Shown in pieces: positions 7,225 to 16,422 of a stretch of 64,000 nucleotides of DNA (the first letter of the stretch is position 1; each line of letters starts with the position of its first letter). Both the position numbers and the translations under genes were made by a program. Source of the stretch: Desulfocapsa sp. Its GTDB lineage: Bacteria > Desulfobacterota > Desulfobulbia > Desulfobulbales > Desulfocapsaceae. The notes under the pieces were generated by a model, which was not told where the DNA came from, did no database searches, and was given only the letters and a program-made list of their open reading frames with translations. Location of the stretch: positions 1-64,000 of the forward strand of contig JAFLJS010000055.1 in assembly GCA_022712895.1 (NCBI GenBank). The letters are read 5' to 3'.

Positions 7225-7913
7225 AAACACTACTCTCACACAGCAGATTCACATTTTTTTTGTTCGTTCTCATTTGTTCATTCTCTGTCAGCAGCCAGGC
7301 GGAAACAGCCATGGAAGCTGCCACCAGATTACAAAACAAATATGACGCCATAGAATCACTGAGCTTAGACTTTGTACAGAACACCCGGGGCCAACTCACC
7401 GGACGCCCCAAAATAGGACGAGGACGTGCCTATTTTGTAAAAAACACAACACCCGGCAAAATGCGATGGAACTACTCCGATCCTGACCGACAAGTACTGG
7501 TCAGCGACGGAAAAACATTCTCCATGTATTTCGAATCCTTGCAGCAGATGATTATTACTCCGGCCGCTGTCCTGGATAAAGATCTCACCTATTCATTTTT
7601 CACGGGAAGCGGGAATCTGCTGGAGGACTTTGATATTGCAGAGAGTGAACACAAAGTTGACAATCCTAGCGAACAGACGGTTGTCATAAAACTAACCCCC
7701 AAGACCAATCAGTCACAGGTGGCTTCCATTCAAATATGGATCACCAGGAATTCACTGATCAGACGCATCGAGATCCTTGATCTTTTTGACACCATCACCG
7801 TCCTCAACTTTTCAAACCTGCAGGTAAACGCTATGGATCTTTCCGATACCGGCATGCTTGAAGAGCTTTTTTCCTTCACTCCGCCTGAGAATACGGAAAT
7901 CATCCAGCAGTGA
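7221..7913 (+). CDS. lolA: outer-membrane lipoprotein carrier LolA
   Basis: A 230-residue periplasmic chaperone that ferries lipoproteins from LolCDE to the outer membrane. It has an N-terminal signal peptide (hydrophobic core about residues 9-25, likely cleavage after SQA). The mature part has the LolA beta-barrel pattern, including TPGKMRWNY and DPDRQVLVSDGK. Overlaps murI by 4 nt and the next gene by 1 nt, implying translational coupling. Probable clients in this window are Pal (16423-16935) and the Lpp-like lipoprotein at 63728. Confidence 0.9.
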   Translation: MKTLLSHSRFTFFLFVLICSFSVSSQAETAMEAATRLQNKYDAIESLSLDFVQNTRGQLTGRPKIGRGRAYFVKNTTPGKMRWNYSDPDRQVLVSDGKTFSMYFESLQQMIITPAAVLDKDLTYSFFTGSGNLLEDFDIAESEHKVDNPSEQTVVIKLTPKTNQSQVASIQIWITRNSLIRRIEILDLFDTITVLNFSNLQVNAMDLSDTGMLEELFSFTPPENTEIIQQ

Positions 7914-9715
7914 TGAAAAAAATGAGCACAGCTCCATTTTGCATTGGTATTGCTTCAATGCCCTGGTCAATTTTCAACAGGCCATCCATACAACTGGCCT
8001 CATTAAAAGCGTATCTCGACCAGTACAGTGATTACCAAACGGATCTGTTCCATCCCTATTTACAGGTTGCTGCCAATATTGGCGCCGAGCACTATCACTC
8101 TCTAGCGCTGAATAGTTGGGCAGGCGAGGCGTTGTACGCCCCCCTTCTCTTTCCTGAGCAGGCGGGTGCTGCCGAAAAACTCTTTTACGAAGAGTGTAAA
8201 AACAATCCGGTTTTAAAGAAGCTTAACTTTAAAGCCTGTCTGCACGCCTTGGAACAGAGCCTTCAGCAATGGATCAACTCCATAGATCTCGAAAAATATT
8301 CTCTCTTTGGCTTTTCCATCTGTTTTAATCAGCTGCTGGCGACGCTCACCGCGGCAAAACTTGTAAAAAAGATTCGTCCTGAACTGACAATTGTTGTTGG
8401 AGGCTCTGGTTGCGTTGGAGAAATTGGATCATCCCTTCTGCAAAACTTTCCCCAAATCGATTATGTAATCAATGGTGAAGGAGAAGAGGCACTTCTGCAA
8501 CTGGCAGAATGCAGAGCAACAAATGGTGACGAGTCATCACTTCCTGCAACCATCCTTAAGAAGGGAAAAAAACACAGCTATACATGCGCCAAAGGCATTG
8601 GAGATCTTAACAATCTACCCATCCCGGATTACAGCTCCTATTTTTTAGAGCTGCAACGGCATTTCCCAGACAACCATTTCATTCCGGTCCTGCCCCTCGA
8701 ATTCTCCCGCGGCTGCTGGTGGAACAAGTGTAAATTCTGCAACCTCAATCTGCAATGGCATGGGTACAGAAAAAAATCAGCTGCAACTGTACTGCGTGAA
8801 GTGAACGAACAGGCCAGACGTCATCAATGCCTCGATTTCTGCTTTACAGACAATGCCCTGCCGTCAAAAGAGACTGACACCTTTTTTACCAGTCTTGCAC
8901 AGTTTGATGCAGATTATGATTTTTTTGCAGAAGTACGTGTCATCACCAAACCTGACCTCTTAAAACAATACCGACGTGGCGGGCTAACATCCATTCAAGT
9001 GGGTATAGAATCACTCTCTACAAGTTTACTGAATAAAATGGATAAAGGTACCCGCTGCATCGAAAATATTGCGGCCATGCGTCAGAGTGCAGAGGCCGGC
9101 ATCACACTTGATGGCAATCTTATCTGCGAATTTCCGGGAAGCAGTGAAGAAGAGGTACAGGAAACCTTGGCAAATCTGGATTTTGTGCTGCCCTTTACCC
9201 CACTTTCCAGCGCCACCTTTTTTCTCGGCCATGGCTCTCCTGTGGCAAGCGACCCGAAAGCCTACGGAATCACAGCCATCGTCCACCATAAAAAAAATCG
9301 GAAACTGTTTCCAGCTGAGCTTCTGCAAAATCTCACCATGCTCATCAAAGGCTATCGGGGGGATAAAACTGTGCAGCAAAAGCGCTGGAAACCGGTACAC
9401 GAAAAGGTTCGGCAGTGGCAGGATTTTCATAAAAACCGGGAGAGCAGTCAGGCACCACTCAGCTACCGTGATGGCGGAGATTTCCTGCTGATTCGTCAGG
9501 AACGAATAGATGGCGCTCCCCTTCGCCACCGCCTGCGTGGGACTTCTAGAAGAATCTATCTCTTCTGCCGCAGCATTAGAACTATTGATGCGATTCAGAA
9601 AGAATTTCCGCAAATTAAGAAAACAACTTTGCTTGCATTTTTAAATGACCTTACAACGAAACAAATCCTCTTTATGGAAGACGATCTATTTCTTGCCCTT
9701 GCCATTAAACCCTAG
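7913..9715 (+). CDS. B12-binding-domain radical SAM protein
   Basis: A 600-residue protein with an N-terminal cobalamin-binding Rossmann-like region (about 100-200, with VVGGSGCVGE and NGEGEEA) followed by a radical SAM barrel (about 255-440). The cluster motif is C268-WWNK-C273-KF-C276, spacing CX4CX2C rather than the usual CX3CX2C. It sits in a SRGCWWNKCKFC context like that of radical SAM enzymes acting on peptides. QVGIES and GNLICEFPG are further barrel motifs. The last 150 residues resemble a small winged-helix-like tail. The start ATG 7913 overlaps the lolA TGA (TGATG). Substrate unknown; neither an obvious precursor peptide nor a lipid pathway gene is adjacent. Confidence 0.8.
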   Translation: MKKMSTAPFCIGIASMPWSIFNRPSIQLASLKAYLDQYSDYQTDLFHPYLQVAANIGAEHYHSLALNSWAGEALYAPLLFPEQAGAAEKLFYEECKNNPVLKKLNFKACLHALEQSLQQWINSIDLEKYSLFGFSICFNQLLATLTAAKLVKKIRPELTIVVGGSGCVGEIGSSLLQNFPQIDYVINGEGEEALLQLAECRATNGDESSLPATILKKGKKHSYTCAKGIGDLNNLPIPDYSSYFLELQRHFPDNHFIPVLPLEFSRGCWWNKCKFCNLNLQWHGYRKKSAATVLREVNEQARRHQCLDFCFTDNALPSKETDTFFTSLAQFDADYDFFAEVRVITKPDLLKQYRRGGLTSIQVGIESLSTSLLNKMDKGTRCIENIAAMRQSAEAGITLDGNLICEFPGSSEEEVQETLANLDFVLPFTPLSSATFFLGHGSPVASDPKAYGITAIVHHKKNRKLFPAELLQNLTMLIKGYRGDKTVQQKRWKPVHEKVRQWQDFHKNRESSQAPLSYRDGGDFLLIRQERIDGAPLRHRLRGTSRRIYLFCRSIRTIDAIQKEFPQIKKTTLLAFLNDLTTKQILFMEDDLFLALAIKP

Positions 9716-9795
9716 TAATATCTCCGTTCCATTACGTAGATGAACGGAACAGCCCACTTACTATTGAGACATAACCACAACATCAGGAACATGCC

Positions 9796-10974
9796 ATGAG
9801 TGACAGCTTTGCAGAACTCTTTCAGGAAAGCGAATCCAAGCCCTTACGTCGCCTTAAACGCGGTGAAAAAATCAAAGCCACCATCGTTGGACTCAGCAAC
9901 GAATCCATCTTTCTGGATATTGGCGGGAAAAGTGAAGGTGTGCTCCATGCTACAGAAATGACCAACGATGCGAATGAAGTTACAGCCGCAATGGGAGACA
10001 CCATTGAGGTGTATTACCTGCAATCCAAAAACGGCGAGCAACTCTTTACCATCTCCATCGGTTCCGGCAAAAATGCTGAACACCTTGAAGAGGCCTTTCG
10101 CAGTCAGATTCCCGTTGAAGGAACTGTAAAAGAAGAGATCAAGGGAGGGTTTGCAATAACCCTTGGTGGCTCCATCCGCGCCTTCTGTCCCTATTCACAG
10201 ATGGGGCTGAGACGTGTGGAAGATGCGGCTGCCGAATACCTTGAAAAGCAGCTGACTTTTCTTATCACTCGTTTTGAAGAGAATGGCCGTAATATTGTCG
10301 TCTCAGCCCGTGCTATCCTTGAGATGGAACGTGAGGAGATGCGTGAAAAATTAAAAGAGACACTGGCAGAAGGCCAGACTATCGCAGGTGAAATAACATC
10401 TATTCGTGAATTCGGTGCCTTTGTTGATATTGGCGGTGTGGATGGGTTGGTTCCCATTTCAGAAATTGGCTGGAGCCGTGTTGAGAATATCAACGACTAC
10501 TATACCGTTGGTCAAAAAATCAGTGTGCTTGTCAAAAAACTGGACTGGGATGCCGACCGAATTACGCTGAGCATCAAAGAAACCCTCGACGATCCCTGGG
10601 AAGCAGCAGTCGAAAAACTCAGCAGTGGCACCATTCTCACCGGAACCGTTGTCAGACTTGCGCCTTTTGGTGCATTTGTGAATCTTGAACCCGGTGTTGA
10701 CGGTCTTGTCCATATTTCAAAACTTGGTAAAGGCAGACGTATTAACCATCCCCGCGAAGTCCTTGAGGAAGGCCAGGAGCTGGAAGTTCAGGTGGAAAGC
10801 GTTGATGTCATAGAAAAACGAATCAGCCTGGCCCCTTCTGATTACGAAAGCCCTGAAGATGACCAGAAGAAAGAAGACACTATCGTCAAGGATTTCAAGA
10901 AAAGCAGCAGAGAGGCCTCCGCTGGTTTTGGCACTTTTGGTGATCTTCTCAAAGCAAAATTTGCTAAAAAATAA
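9796..10974 (+). CDS. ribosomal protein S1-like RNA-binding protein (four S1 domains)
   Basis: A 392-residue protein made of four S1 OB-fold repeats (about 20-90, 105-173, 190-260 and 277-345), the third and fourth being the best preserved (GEITSIREFGAFVDIGG, GTVVRLAPFGAFVNLEPG). Canonical Gram-negative S1 has six repeats, so this is a short S1-like protein as found in several Deltaproteobacteria. It could help translation initiation or RNA stability. ATG 9796 stands alone, with a 80-nt intergenic leader that contains a CCGTTC/GAACGG hairpin. C-terminus is charged and Lys-rich. Confidence 0.85.
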   Translation: MSDSFAELFQESESKPLRRLKRGEKIKATIVGLSNESIFLDIGGKSEGVLHATEMTNDANEVTAAMGDTIEVYYLQSKNGEQLFTISIGSGKNAEHLEEAFRSQIPVEGTVKEEIKGGFAITLGGSIRAFCPYSQMGLRRVEDAAAEYLEKQLTFLITRFEENGRNIVVSARAILEMEREEMREKLKETLAEGQTIAGEITSIREFGAFVDIGGVDGLVPISEIGWSRVENINDYYTVGQKISVLVKKLDWDADRITLSIKETLDDPWEAAVEKLSSGTILTGTVVRLAPFGAFVNLEPGVDGLVHISKLGKGRRINHPREVLEEGQELEVQVESVDVIEKRISLAPSDYESPEDDQKKEDTIVKDFKKSSREASAGFGTFGDLLKAKFAKK

Positions 10975-11095
10975 CAACGCAACACCGAGCCAACAGGTCA
11001 AATTGTTCCTCACAATTTCGAAACGTGATGACAGCTCTCAAATCAAACCCTGAATCAGCTGGCTGTAGTACCAGTAAAGCTGCGTAGAACTACGT

Positions 11096-11146
11096 GAATT
11101 CCCTTGCCTCATTCCTGCTTTGGATACAGAAATGAGGTGGGGATTC
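11096..11146. terminator. hairpin between convergent S1 and rlmB genes
   Basis: GAATTCCC...CCTCATT (11096-11113) pairs with AATGAGG..GGGGATTC (11131-11146), a long imperfect stem between two convergent stop codons. There is only a weak T-rich tail, so bidirectional termination is plausible but not proven. Confidence 0.35.
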
Positions 11147-11154
11147 TTCACAAA

Positions 11155-11979
11155 TTAAGCCAACTGCCGCTGCCTGAGCATCTCAAACATTATAACTCCG
11201 GCTGCCACAGAACTATTTAGAGAATCCAGCTCTCCCTCCATGGGGATGGAAAGCAACACATCACACTGTTTACGTACAAGGGGGCGGATTCCACTGCCCT
11301 CACTCCCGACAATAACACAGGCTGGCAGCACAAGATCTGATTTATATAAGGATTGTGCGTCAGCATCTTTGATGGCACCAAATATCCAGGCACCGGCTTT
11401 TTTCAGCGCTTGCAACGACTGCGCAAGATTTGTCACCTGGCAGATATCAATATGGGACATGGCTCCAGCCGCCGACTTTGCTGCTGTTCCTCCAATTGGC
11501 GCAGAACGTTCACGGGTAACCAAGACCCCATCAAAACCGGAAGCGTGAGCAGAACGGATAATTGCCCCGACATTATGCGGATCCTGCAAGGTGTCCAGCA
11601 CAATAATTCGTGGATTTTTTCCTTCTTGCACAAGGTGCTCAAATTTTTCCAGCAGATCATCAAAGGGCATAAGACTGGTCTGTGACATTTTTGCCACAAC
11701 CCCCTGATGTCTCACCTGGGAGGCATTTTCACCCAGCAAACGTAAGGCCGCTACAAAGTTTATTTTAATTCCGGCGGCTTTGGCCTTCTCGATAATCTCT
11801 TCGCGTTTACCACCCTTACGATCTTTTACGAGAATCACTTCGCTAACACGATCAGTTTCCTGGTCAAGTGCTTCAAAAACCGGGTGAATCCCCCAGAGCA
11901 GATCATCGCTCATGCGAATTTTTCGCTCGTTCCCCTTCCCCTGCTGTTCTCTTTTTGTATTTTCTGTTTTTCGTTTCAC
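11155..11979 (-). CDS. rlmB: 23S rRNA (guanosine-2'-O)-methyltransferase RlmB / TrmH family
   Basis: A SPOUT-class RNA ribose methyltransferase. The N-terminal substrate-binding domain starts LLWGIHPVFEAL. The knotted catalytic domain shows the three SPOUT motifs: LQDPHNVGAIIRSA, VIVGSEGSGI and LNSSVAAGVIMFE. It should methylate the conserved guanosine of 23S rRNA helix 80. The GTG at 11979 overlaps the gmk stop (GTGA), giving 274 residues. The in-frame ATG at 11913 would remove a basic 22-residue leader and match typical family length (about 250), so the true start is uncertain. Last gene of the yicC-remA-gmk-rlmB run. Confidence 0.92.
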   Translation of the reverse strand: MKRKTENTKREQQGKGNERKIRMSDDLLWGIHPVFEALDQETDRVSEVILVKDRKGGKREEIIEKAKAAGIKINFVAALRLLGENASQVRHQGVVAKMSQTSLMPFDDLLEKFEHLVQEGKNPRIIVLDTLQDPHNVGAIIRSAHASGFDGVLVTRERSAPIGGTAAKSAAGAMSHIDICQVTNLAQSLQALKKAGAWIFGAIKDADAQSLYKSDLVLPACVIVGSEGSGIRPLVRKQCDVLLSIPMEGELDSLNSSVAAGVIMFEMLRQRQLA

Positions 11980-12593
11980 TTGTCTGTTTCCAGGATGATG
12001 GCTGTTCCGTCAGGTAAACGGTTGGTACGACTTCGCCGGGCAATAATAATGGACTGCATTACAAGTACTGCATCATCCAGGCCATCATTGATTACCAGAA
12101 ATTGATACTGCGATGCTGCGGCCATCTCTTTTGCCGCATTTTGCAGACGCAGTGCTATTGTCTCATCAGAATCTGTGCCCCTACCCCGCAGACGACGTTC
12201 GAGCTCAGCCAGAGAAGGCGGTGCCACAAAGATAGATACCGGGTCAAAACTTGAATCTTCACTTATGATCGCGGCACCCTGAACATCAATATCAAGGAAC
12301 ACATCCTGTCCATTTTGCAACTGATCAGCGACTGCCTGCCGACTGGTTCCGTAATAATTCCCGTGTACTTCTGCCCACTCGATAAAACGGTTTTCGTCCC
12401 GCATTTCCGTAAATGCTTCTTTTGTGACAAAATGATACGCCACACCATTTTCTTCACCATCTCTTGGTTGCCGAGTGGTGTGAGAGACGGAAAAAGCAAG
12501 TCCTGGAATGTTAACCATGACCTGCCTTAAAATGGTTGTTTTGCCGCACCCTGAGGGAGCTGACAGAATATAAAGTTGTCCGGCTACCTGCAT
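11976..12593 (-). CDS. gmk: guanylate kinase
   Basis: A 205-residue GMP kinase (GMP + ATP to GDP + ADP). The P-loop is SAPSGCGKTT (residues 11-20); the GMP-binding part shows SHTTRQPRDGEENG and YGTSRQAV. Start ATG 12593 overlaps the remA stop by one base, and its stop overlaps rlmB. The remA-gmk pairing is widespread outside Enterobacteria. Confidence 0.97.
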   Translation of the reverse strand: MQVAGQLYILSAPSGCGKTTILRQVMVNIPGLAFSVSHTTRQPRDGEENGVAYHFVTKEAFTEMRDENRFIEWAEVHGNYYGTSRQAVADQLQNGQDVFLDIDVQGAAIISEDSSFDPVSIFVAPPSLAELERRLRGRGTDSDETIALRLQNAAKEMAAASQYQFLVINDGLDDAVLVMQSIIIARRSRTNRLPDGTAIILETDK

Positions 12594-12877
12594 TATACTT
12601 TTTTATCCTCTTCTTTTGCGGCACGCACATAAGGATCTTGCTGGAGGGAGGTCAGCCGCTGGGTTATGGTATCTGGCTGAATGGAGGAAAGCACCACATG
12701 GCTGGAATCCATCACCAACATTGAACGAGTCCGTCTGCCCTCAGTCACATCAACCAGTTTTCCAGATTCCCTGGCAATATCTTTAAGTTTTCTGGCCGGT
12801 GAAGAGCCGGTATTTACCACAGCAATGATGCGATCTGCCATCACCGTATTACCAAAACCCACATTAATAAGCTGCAC
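12593..12877 (-). CDS. remA: RemA/DUF370 DNA-binding regulator
   Basis: A 94-residue DUF370 protein. In Bacillus, RemA is a DNA-binding activator of biofilm matrix and osmoprotection genes. Family landmarks here are the start LINVGFGNTV, the turn NTGSSPARKL and the strand RRTRSMLVMDS. It lies between yicC and gmk, a conserved neighbourhood. The role in this lineage is unknown. Confidence 0.88.
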   Translation of the reverse strand: MQLINVGFGNTVMADRIIAVVNTGSSPARKLKDIARESGKLVDVTEGRRTRSMLVMDSSHVVLSSIQPDTITQRLTSLQQDPYVRAAKEEDKKV

Positions 12878-12894
12878 GATTGAAACTCCCTCTG

Positions 12895-13776
12895 TTACTC
12901 AATATTCTGCACCTGTTCCCGCATCTTCTCAAGTTCCGCTTTAAGATCCACGGTGAGATGTGCAATATCTGCGTCATTTATCTTTGAGGCCATGGTATTC
13001 ACTTCACGCAGAAATTCCTGTAACAAAAAATCAATCTTCCGGCCTGTTGCTTCTTCGCTCTCCAGAAAAGCGCGGAATTGATTAATATGGCTGGTCAGAC
13101 GAACAATCTCTTCGGTGACATCGGTTTTATCGGAAAGAATTGCTACCTCCTGTGCCAGACGTTGAGGATCAAGTTGTACATTGCCAAGGAGCTTTTCAAG
13201 ACGTTCTTTGAGCTTGGCTTCGCGCTCCTGCAACAGTTCAGGAATTCGTCCTTCTATCTTTGTTATGACTTCAGCAAACAGGCTTAAACGCTCCTGAAGA
13301 TCAACGGACATGGCATCGCCCTCTTCACTGCGCATTTGGTCACAGGTACCAAGGGCTTCAAGCAAAGCCTCTTCCATTGGCGGCCACACCTCATCAAGCT
13401 CTTCTGCACGCTGATTTAGCACCAGCACATCTGGGTAGGAAGCAAGACGTAAAAGGCTTACATCATCTGGCAGATCGAGCTTAGCTGCAAGTTTAGTAAG
13501 GGCATCACGATAGGTACGGGCAAGACTATGATTGGCTTCAATTTCCTGGAGATCTGAGAAATCACCACTGACAGAGAGAGTAACATCTACTCGGCCACGA
13601 ACCAGAACGGCTGTCAGACATTTTCGAACCTTTTCTTCAAGCCCTGCATAACCTTTGGGGAGTTTAATTTTGAGATCGAGGTAGCGATGATTGACGCAGC
13701 GAATCTCAACGGTCCACCGCCTGCCTTTTGCCTCTGCCTCTCCACGACCGAAACCGGTCATACTTTTACTGGCCAT
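12895..13776 (-). CDS. yicC: YicC-family endoribonuclease
   Basis: A 293-residue YicC/YloC protein, a family shown to be an RNA endonuclease in E. coli. It starts with the signature SMTGFGRGE, followed by IRCVNHRYLDLKIKLP. The C-terminal DUF1732 part keeps KTDVTEEIVRLTSH and FLLQEFLREVNTMASK. Length is normal. First gene of the run leading to remA, gmk and rlmB; 17 nt separate it from remA. Confidence 0.93.
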   Translation of the reverse strand: MASKSMTGFGRGEAEAKGRRWTVEIRCVNHRYLDLKIKLPKGYAGLEEKVRKCLTAVLVRGRVDVTLSVSGDFSDLQEIEANHSLARTYRDALTKLAAKLDLPDDVSLLRLASYPDVLVLNQRAEELDEVWPPMEEALLEALGTCDQMRSEEGDAMSVDLQERLSLFAEVITKIEGRIPELLQEREAKLKERLEKLLGNVQLDPQRLAQEVAILSDKTDVTEEIVRLTSHINQFRAFLESEEATGRKIDFLLQEFLREVNTMASKINDADIAHLTVDLKAELEKMREQVQNIE

Positions 13777-13853
13777 ATTATTCTATATTCTTTAAGGGTG
13801 ATGGTTTTATAAAAACCGAATGTACCAGATGGATTTGCATCTATACAAATCCA

Positions 13854-14876
13854 TCAAAGGGTTTTAAACGCTGTCTCCACAAACTCTTCCCCATGGAGTA
13901 CAGCAAGGATTTCTTCACGGCTCACTGTGGCCGTACCAACTTTGGCAACAACCACACCTGCCGCAATATTGGCAAGAACAGCCGCATCAGCGTAAGATGC
14001 ACCTGCTGCCAGCCCCAGAGCAAGGGCCGCGATCACCGTATCTCCCGCACCTGTAACATCAAAAACTTCACGGGCGGTGGTGGGAATACAAAGCAGCGGT
14101 TTATCTTTTTCAAGGAGTGCCATTCCATGTTCGCCACGGGTAATAAGCACTGCCTGACAGGCAACTTTTTCAAGGAGGATCTCTGCTGCTTTCTTCAGAT
14201 TAGCATTGCTGTCAATGCTGATCCCGGACATCTTTTCCGCTTCCACCTGATTGGGAGTGATAAGTGTACTACCGTGAAACCGTTCAGGTTTTTCTGGTTT
14301 AGGATCAACAATCACGGGGATTTCTCTACCCTGTTCTTCCTTTACCTTTTGTACCTTAGCCAGTAGTTTTGTCATCAAATCTTTCCCGATGACACCTTTG
14401 AAATAATCAGAAATAATAATCGCATCAAAGTTTATCAAATTTGCATCGATATAATCGGTCATTCCTGCAATAGTAGCAGCAGATGGAGAACCGGAATGTT
14501 CACGGTCAAAACGCACCACCTGTTGCCGTTGAGCAAGAACCCGTGTTTTGACGGTGGTGGGTCGTTTTCCGGTAACCAGCCCTTCAGTCGACGCGCCGAG
14601 ATCAGCCAGCAGGCCCTGCAAGCGACTACCCATCTCATCAGCACCAATAATTCCACAAAGAACAGCTTCAGCGCCAAGTGAGAAAATATTGTGCAGTACG
14701 TTAGCACCACCACCAAGCAAGTAGTCTTCCCGGGTGACATTCACCACAGGAACGGGAGCTTCAGGAGATATTCTGTTCACCGTCCCATGCACAAAGTGGT
14801 CAACAATAATATCCCCAATCACTAATATCCGTTTACCTGCTATTTTTTCTATCAGTTCTTCCAGTTGTATTGTCAT
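13854..14876 (-). CDS. rfaE1: D-glycero-beta-D-manno-heptose-7-phosphate kinase
   Basis: A 340-residue PfkB-family sugar kinase corresponding to the kinase half of HldE/RfaE. It phosphorylates heptose-7-phosphate at O-1 on the way to ADP-heptose for the LPS core. The catalytic loop DVTGAGDTVIAALALG and the substrate motif GGGANVLHNI are clear; the nucleotidylyltransferase half is absent, so a separate RfaE2 is expected elsewhere. The ATG overlaps the stop of the DUF3786 gene (ATGA, 14873-14876). Confidence 0.88.
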   Translation of the reverse strand: MTIQLEELIEKIAGKRILVIGDIIVDHFVHGTVNRISPEAPVPVVNVTREDYLLGGGANVLHNIFSLGAEAVLCGIIGADEMGSRLQGLLADLGASTEGLVTGKRPTTVKTRVLAQRQQVVRFDREHSGSPSAATIAGMTDYIDANLINFDAIIISDYFKGVIGKDLMTKLLAKVQKVKEEQGREIPVIVDPKPEKPERFHGSTLITPNQVEAEKMSGISIDSNANLKKAAEILLEKVACQAVLITRGEHGMALLEKDKPLLCIPTTAREVFDVTGAGDTVIAALALGLAAGASYADAAVLANIAAGVVVAKVGTATVSREEILAVLHGEEFVETAFKTL

Positions 14877-15697
14877 GCTGCAAGTTCCACCCAGCGCTCA
14901 GCCATTCGTTCACAGGCAAACACCAGCGATTCAATATCCAAATAATCCATTACCTTCTCATCAAAAAGAACTTTTACTTTAGCCGGAAAGTTGTCTTCTT
15001 TCTCCTCATCCCAGAACAGAACATACATGGGTAAACGGGGAAGTACAGAAACAAAAAAAGCGGCACTGCAACTCTGTTCTGAATTTTCATCCAGCAGCGC
15101 TCCAAGACTTGGTGCATGTGTTTTCATAAGCTCTGTTTTATCAGTGAAAAAAGTAGCCAGCCGTTCTTCACAGTAGACCCGTAAGGTACGCACCTTGGAA
15201 ATGGAGTTAGGCAGTGATTCCATACCAACCCATTCAAGTTTTGGCGCATCTCCTCCACCAAAATCAACATAATTATAGAGTAGAATCTGATCCCGTGGAT
15301 CTTCCACATCCCGACCACTAATTGTAACTATATTATGGCAAAGCGCGACCTCTCGCCCTAAATAGTGAAAAAGCAAGCACCCCTTGTCGACACCGGACCA
15401 TGTGCACCCAATTTTTCCAGCAACCTTACTAAAATCGATACCACTCGTCTTTTCCTTCAGATAGGCCACCAGGGCCACATCTTTTTCATCAAGGAGTTTG
15501 TCAACTCCTGCCATCCCATCCTGGCCATGATCAGTTGTAGCAAACTCATCACCTAACTCTGCCACATCCACGTAGGGGCATTTACCCGGCTGTTCTCCAC
15601 CCTTGGTGACAGCAGCAGCAAAGGCCAGGCAAGCGGGGTATCCACATTCTCCGCAGTTCGTTCTGGGAGTAATTTTTAAGAACTCAAGTGGTTGCAT
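14873..15697 (-). CDS. [4Fe-4S]-domain DUF3786 protein
   Basis: A 274-residue protein with an N-terminal Fe-S domain like that of RnfB and corrinoid proteins (Cys15, Cys18, Cys23, Cys40, in TNCGECGYPACLAF). A DUF3786 domain follows, typical of anaerobic Deltaproteobacteria and clostridia. It probably binds one [4Fe-4S] cluster. Role unknown; relatives lie near corrinoid or methyltransferase genes. Co-transcribed with rfaE1 by a 4-nt overlap, which may be coincidental packing. ATG 15697 matches the family start. Confidence 0.82.
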   Translation of the reverse strand: MQPLEFLKITPRTNCGECGYPACLAFAAAVTKGGEQPGKCPYVDVAELGDEFATTDHGQDGMAGVDKLLDEKDVALVAYLKEKTSGIDFSKVAGKIGCTWSGVDKGCLLFHYLGREVALCHNIVTISGRDVEDPRDQILLYNYVDFGGGDAPKLEWVGMESLPNSISKVRTLRVYCEERLATFFTDKTELMKTHAPSLGALLDENSEQSCSAAFFVSVLPRLPMYVLFWDEEKEDNFPAKVKVLFDEKVMDYLDIESLVFACERMAERWVELAA

Positions 15698-15737
15698 AAA
15701 TTATAACAAGAGAGTGGCTGATAAAAATATGTACAAA

Positions 15738-15772
15738 GAAAAAAAGATGCCAGGAAAATTTCCTGACATCTT
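15738..15772 (-). terminator. rho-independent terminator of skp
   Basis: Minus strand: AAGATGTCAGGAAA, a short loop, then TTCCTGGCATCTT and a run of T. An almost perfect 13-bp stem lies 28 nt after the skp/ompH stop codon. Confidence 0.85.
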
Positions 15773-15799
15773 TAAGAAAACAGTAACAACAAATCCATC

Positions 15800-16324
15800 T
15801 TATTTCAGGCGCTTATCAAGCTCCTCTTTTACAGCGGCACTTATATCCATAGTACCATTGGAGTAAAAAGCCATTCTTGAATCCACAATTAAAGAATAAC
15901 CATTTTTCTCACCAAAAGCTTTGAGCACAGAATCGAGCTGTTTCAAAATTGGCTCTTGCTCCTGTTGAGCTAACTGCCGCATCTCAGTCTGAGCATCTTC
16001 CATTTTAATTTGAAATTCGCGCGCTTTCAATTTGTATTCGCGTATCTTTGTGTTTTTTTGTTCCTCACTCCAAGCAGACTCTTTCTTTTTAATTTCGTTT
16101 TCCAGCGCAATCAATCCTTGCTGCTCAGCCTTGAATTTCTCCTTCAATTCCTGATCACGTTTTTTTATAACTGCTTGAGCCTTTTGGCCAGCTGCAGATT
16201 CAAAAACGACCCTTTGAAGATCAATCACTCCAATTTTTATCCCCTCAGCCTGAACAGTGTTGGCATTCACTGTAAAACCGGCCAGCACAACCAAACAAAC
16301 GACTATCATTAAACGTTTCAACAT
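15800..16324 (-). CDS. skp: OmpH/Skp periplasmic chaperone
   Basis: A 174-residue OmpH family protein with a cleavable signal peptide (hydrophobic residues 5-20, likely cut after VQA) and a mature start IKIGVIDLQRV. A long basic coiled coil (about 55-130) forms the chaperone arms. It holds unfolded outer-membrane proteins in the periplasm. It stands alone with its own terminator rather than beside bamA or lpxD. Length is normal. Confidence 0.9.
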   Translation of the reverse strand: MLKRLMIVVCLVVLAGFTVNANTVQAEGIKIGVIDLQRVVFESAAGQKAQAVIKKRDQELKEKFKAEQQGLIALENEIKKKESAWSEEQKNTKIREYKLKAREFQIKMEDAQTEMRQLAQQEQEPILKQLDSVLKAFGEKNGYSLIVDSRMAFYSNGTMDISAAVKEELDKRLK

Positions 16325-16422
16325 CTATTACTCTCCTGTTTAGTATTTGAAAAAAAGAACTTTAAATGAAGCAGAAAGCTTTTCCCGCCCAAATTGTATC
16401 TATAATACTTCCAACCACTTCT

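Noticed and set aside
9026..9613. 195-codon ORF antisense to the B12 radical SAM gene
   Set aside because: It lies wholly inside a strong coding sequence, has no recognisable domain and its composition follows from the sense frame.
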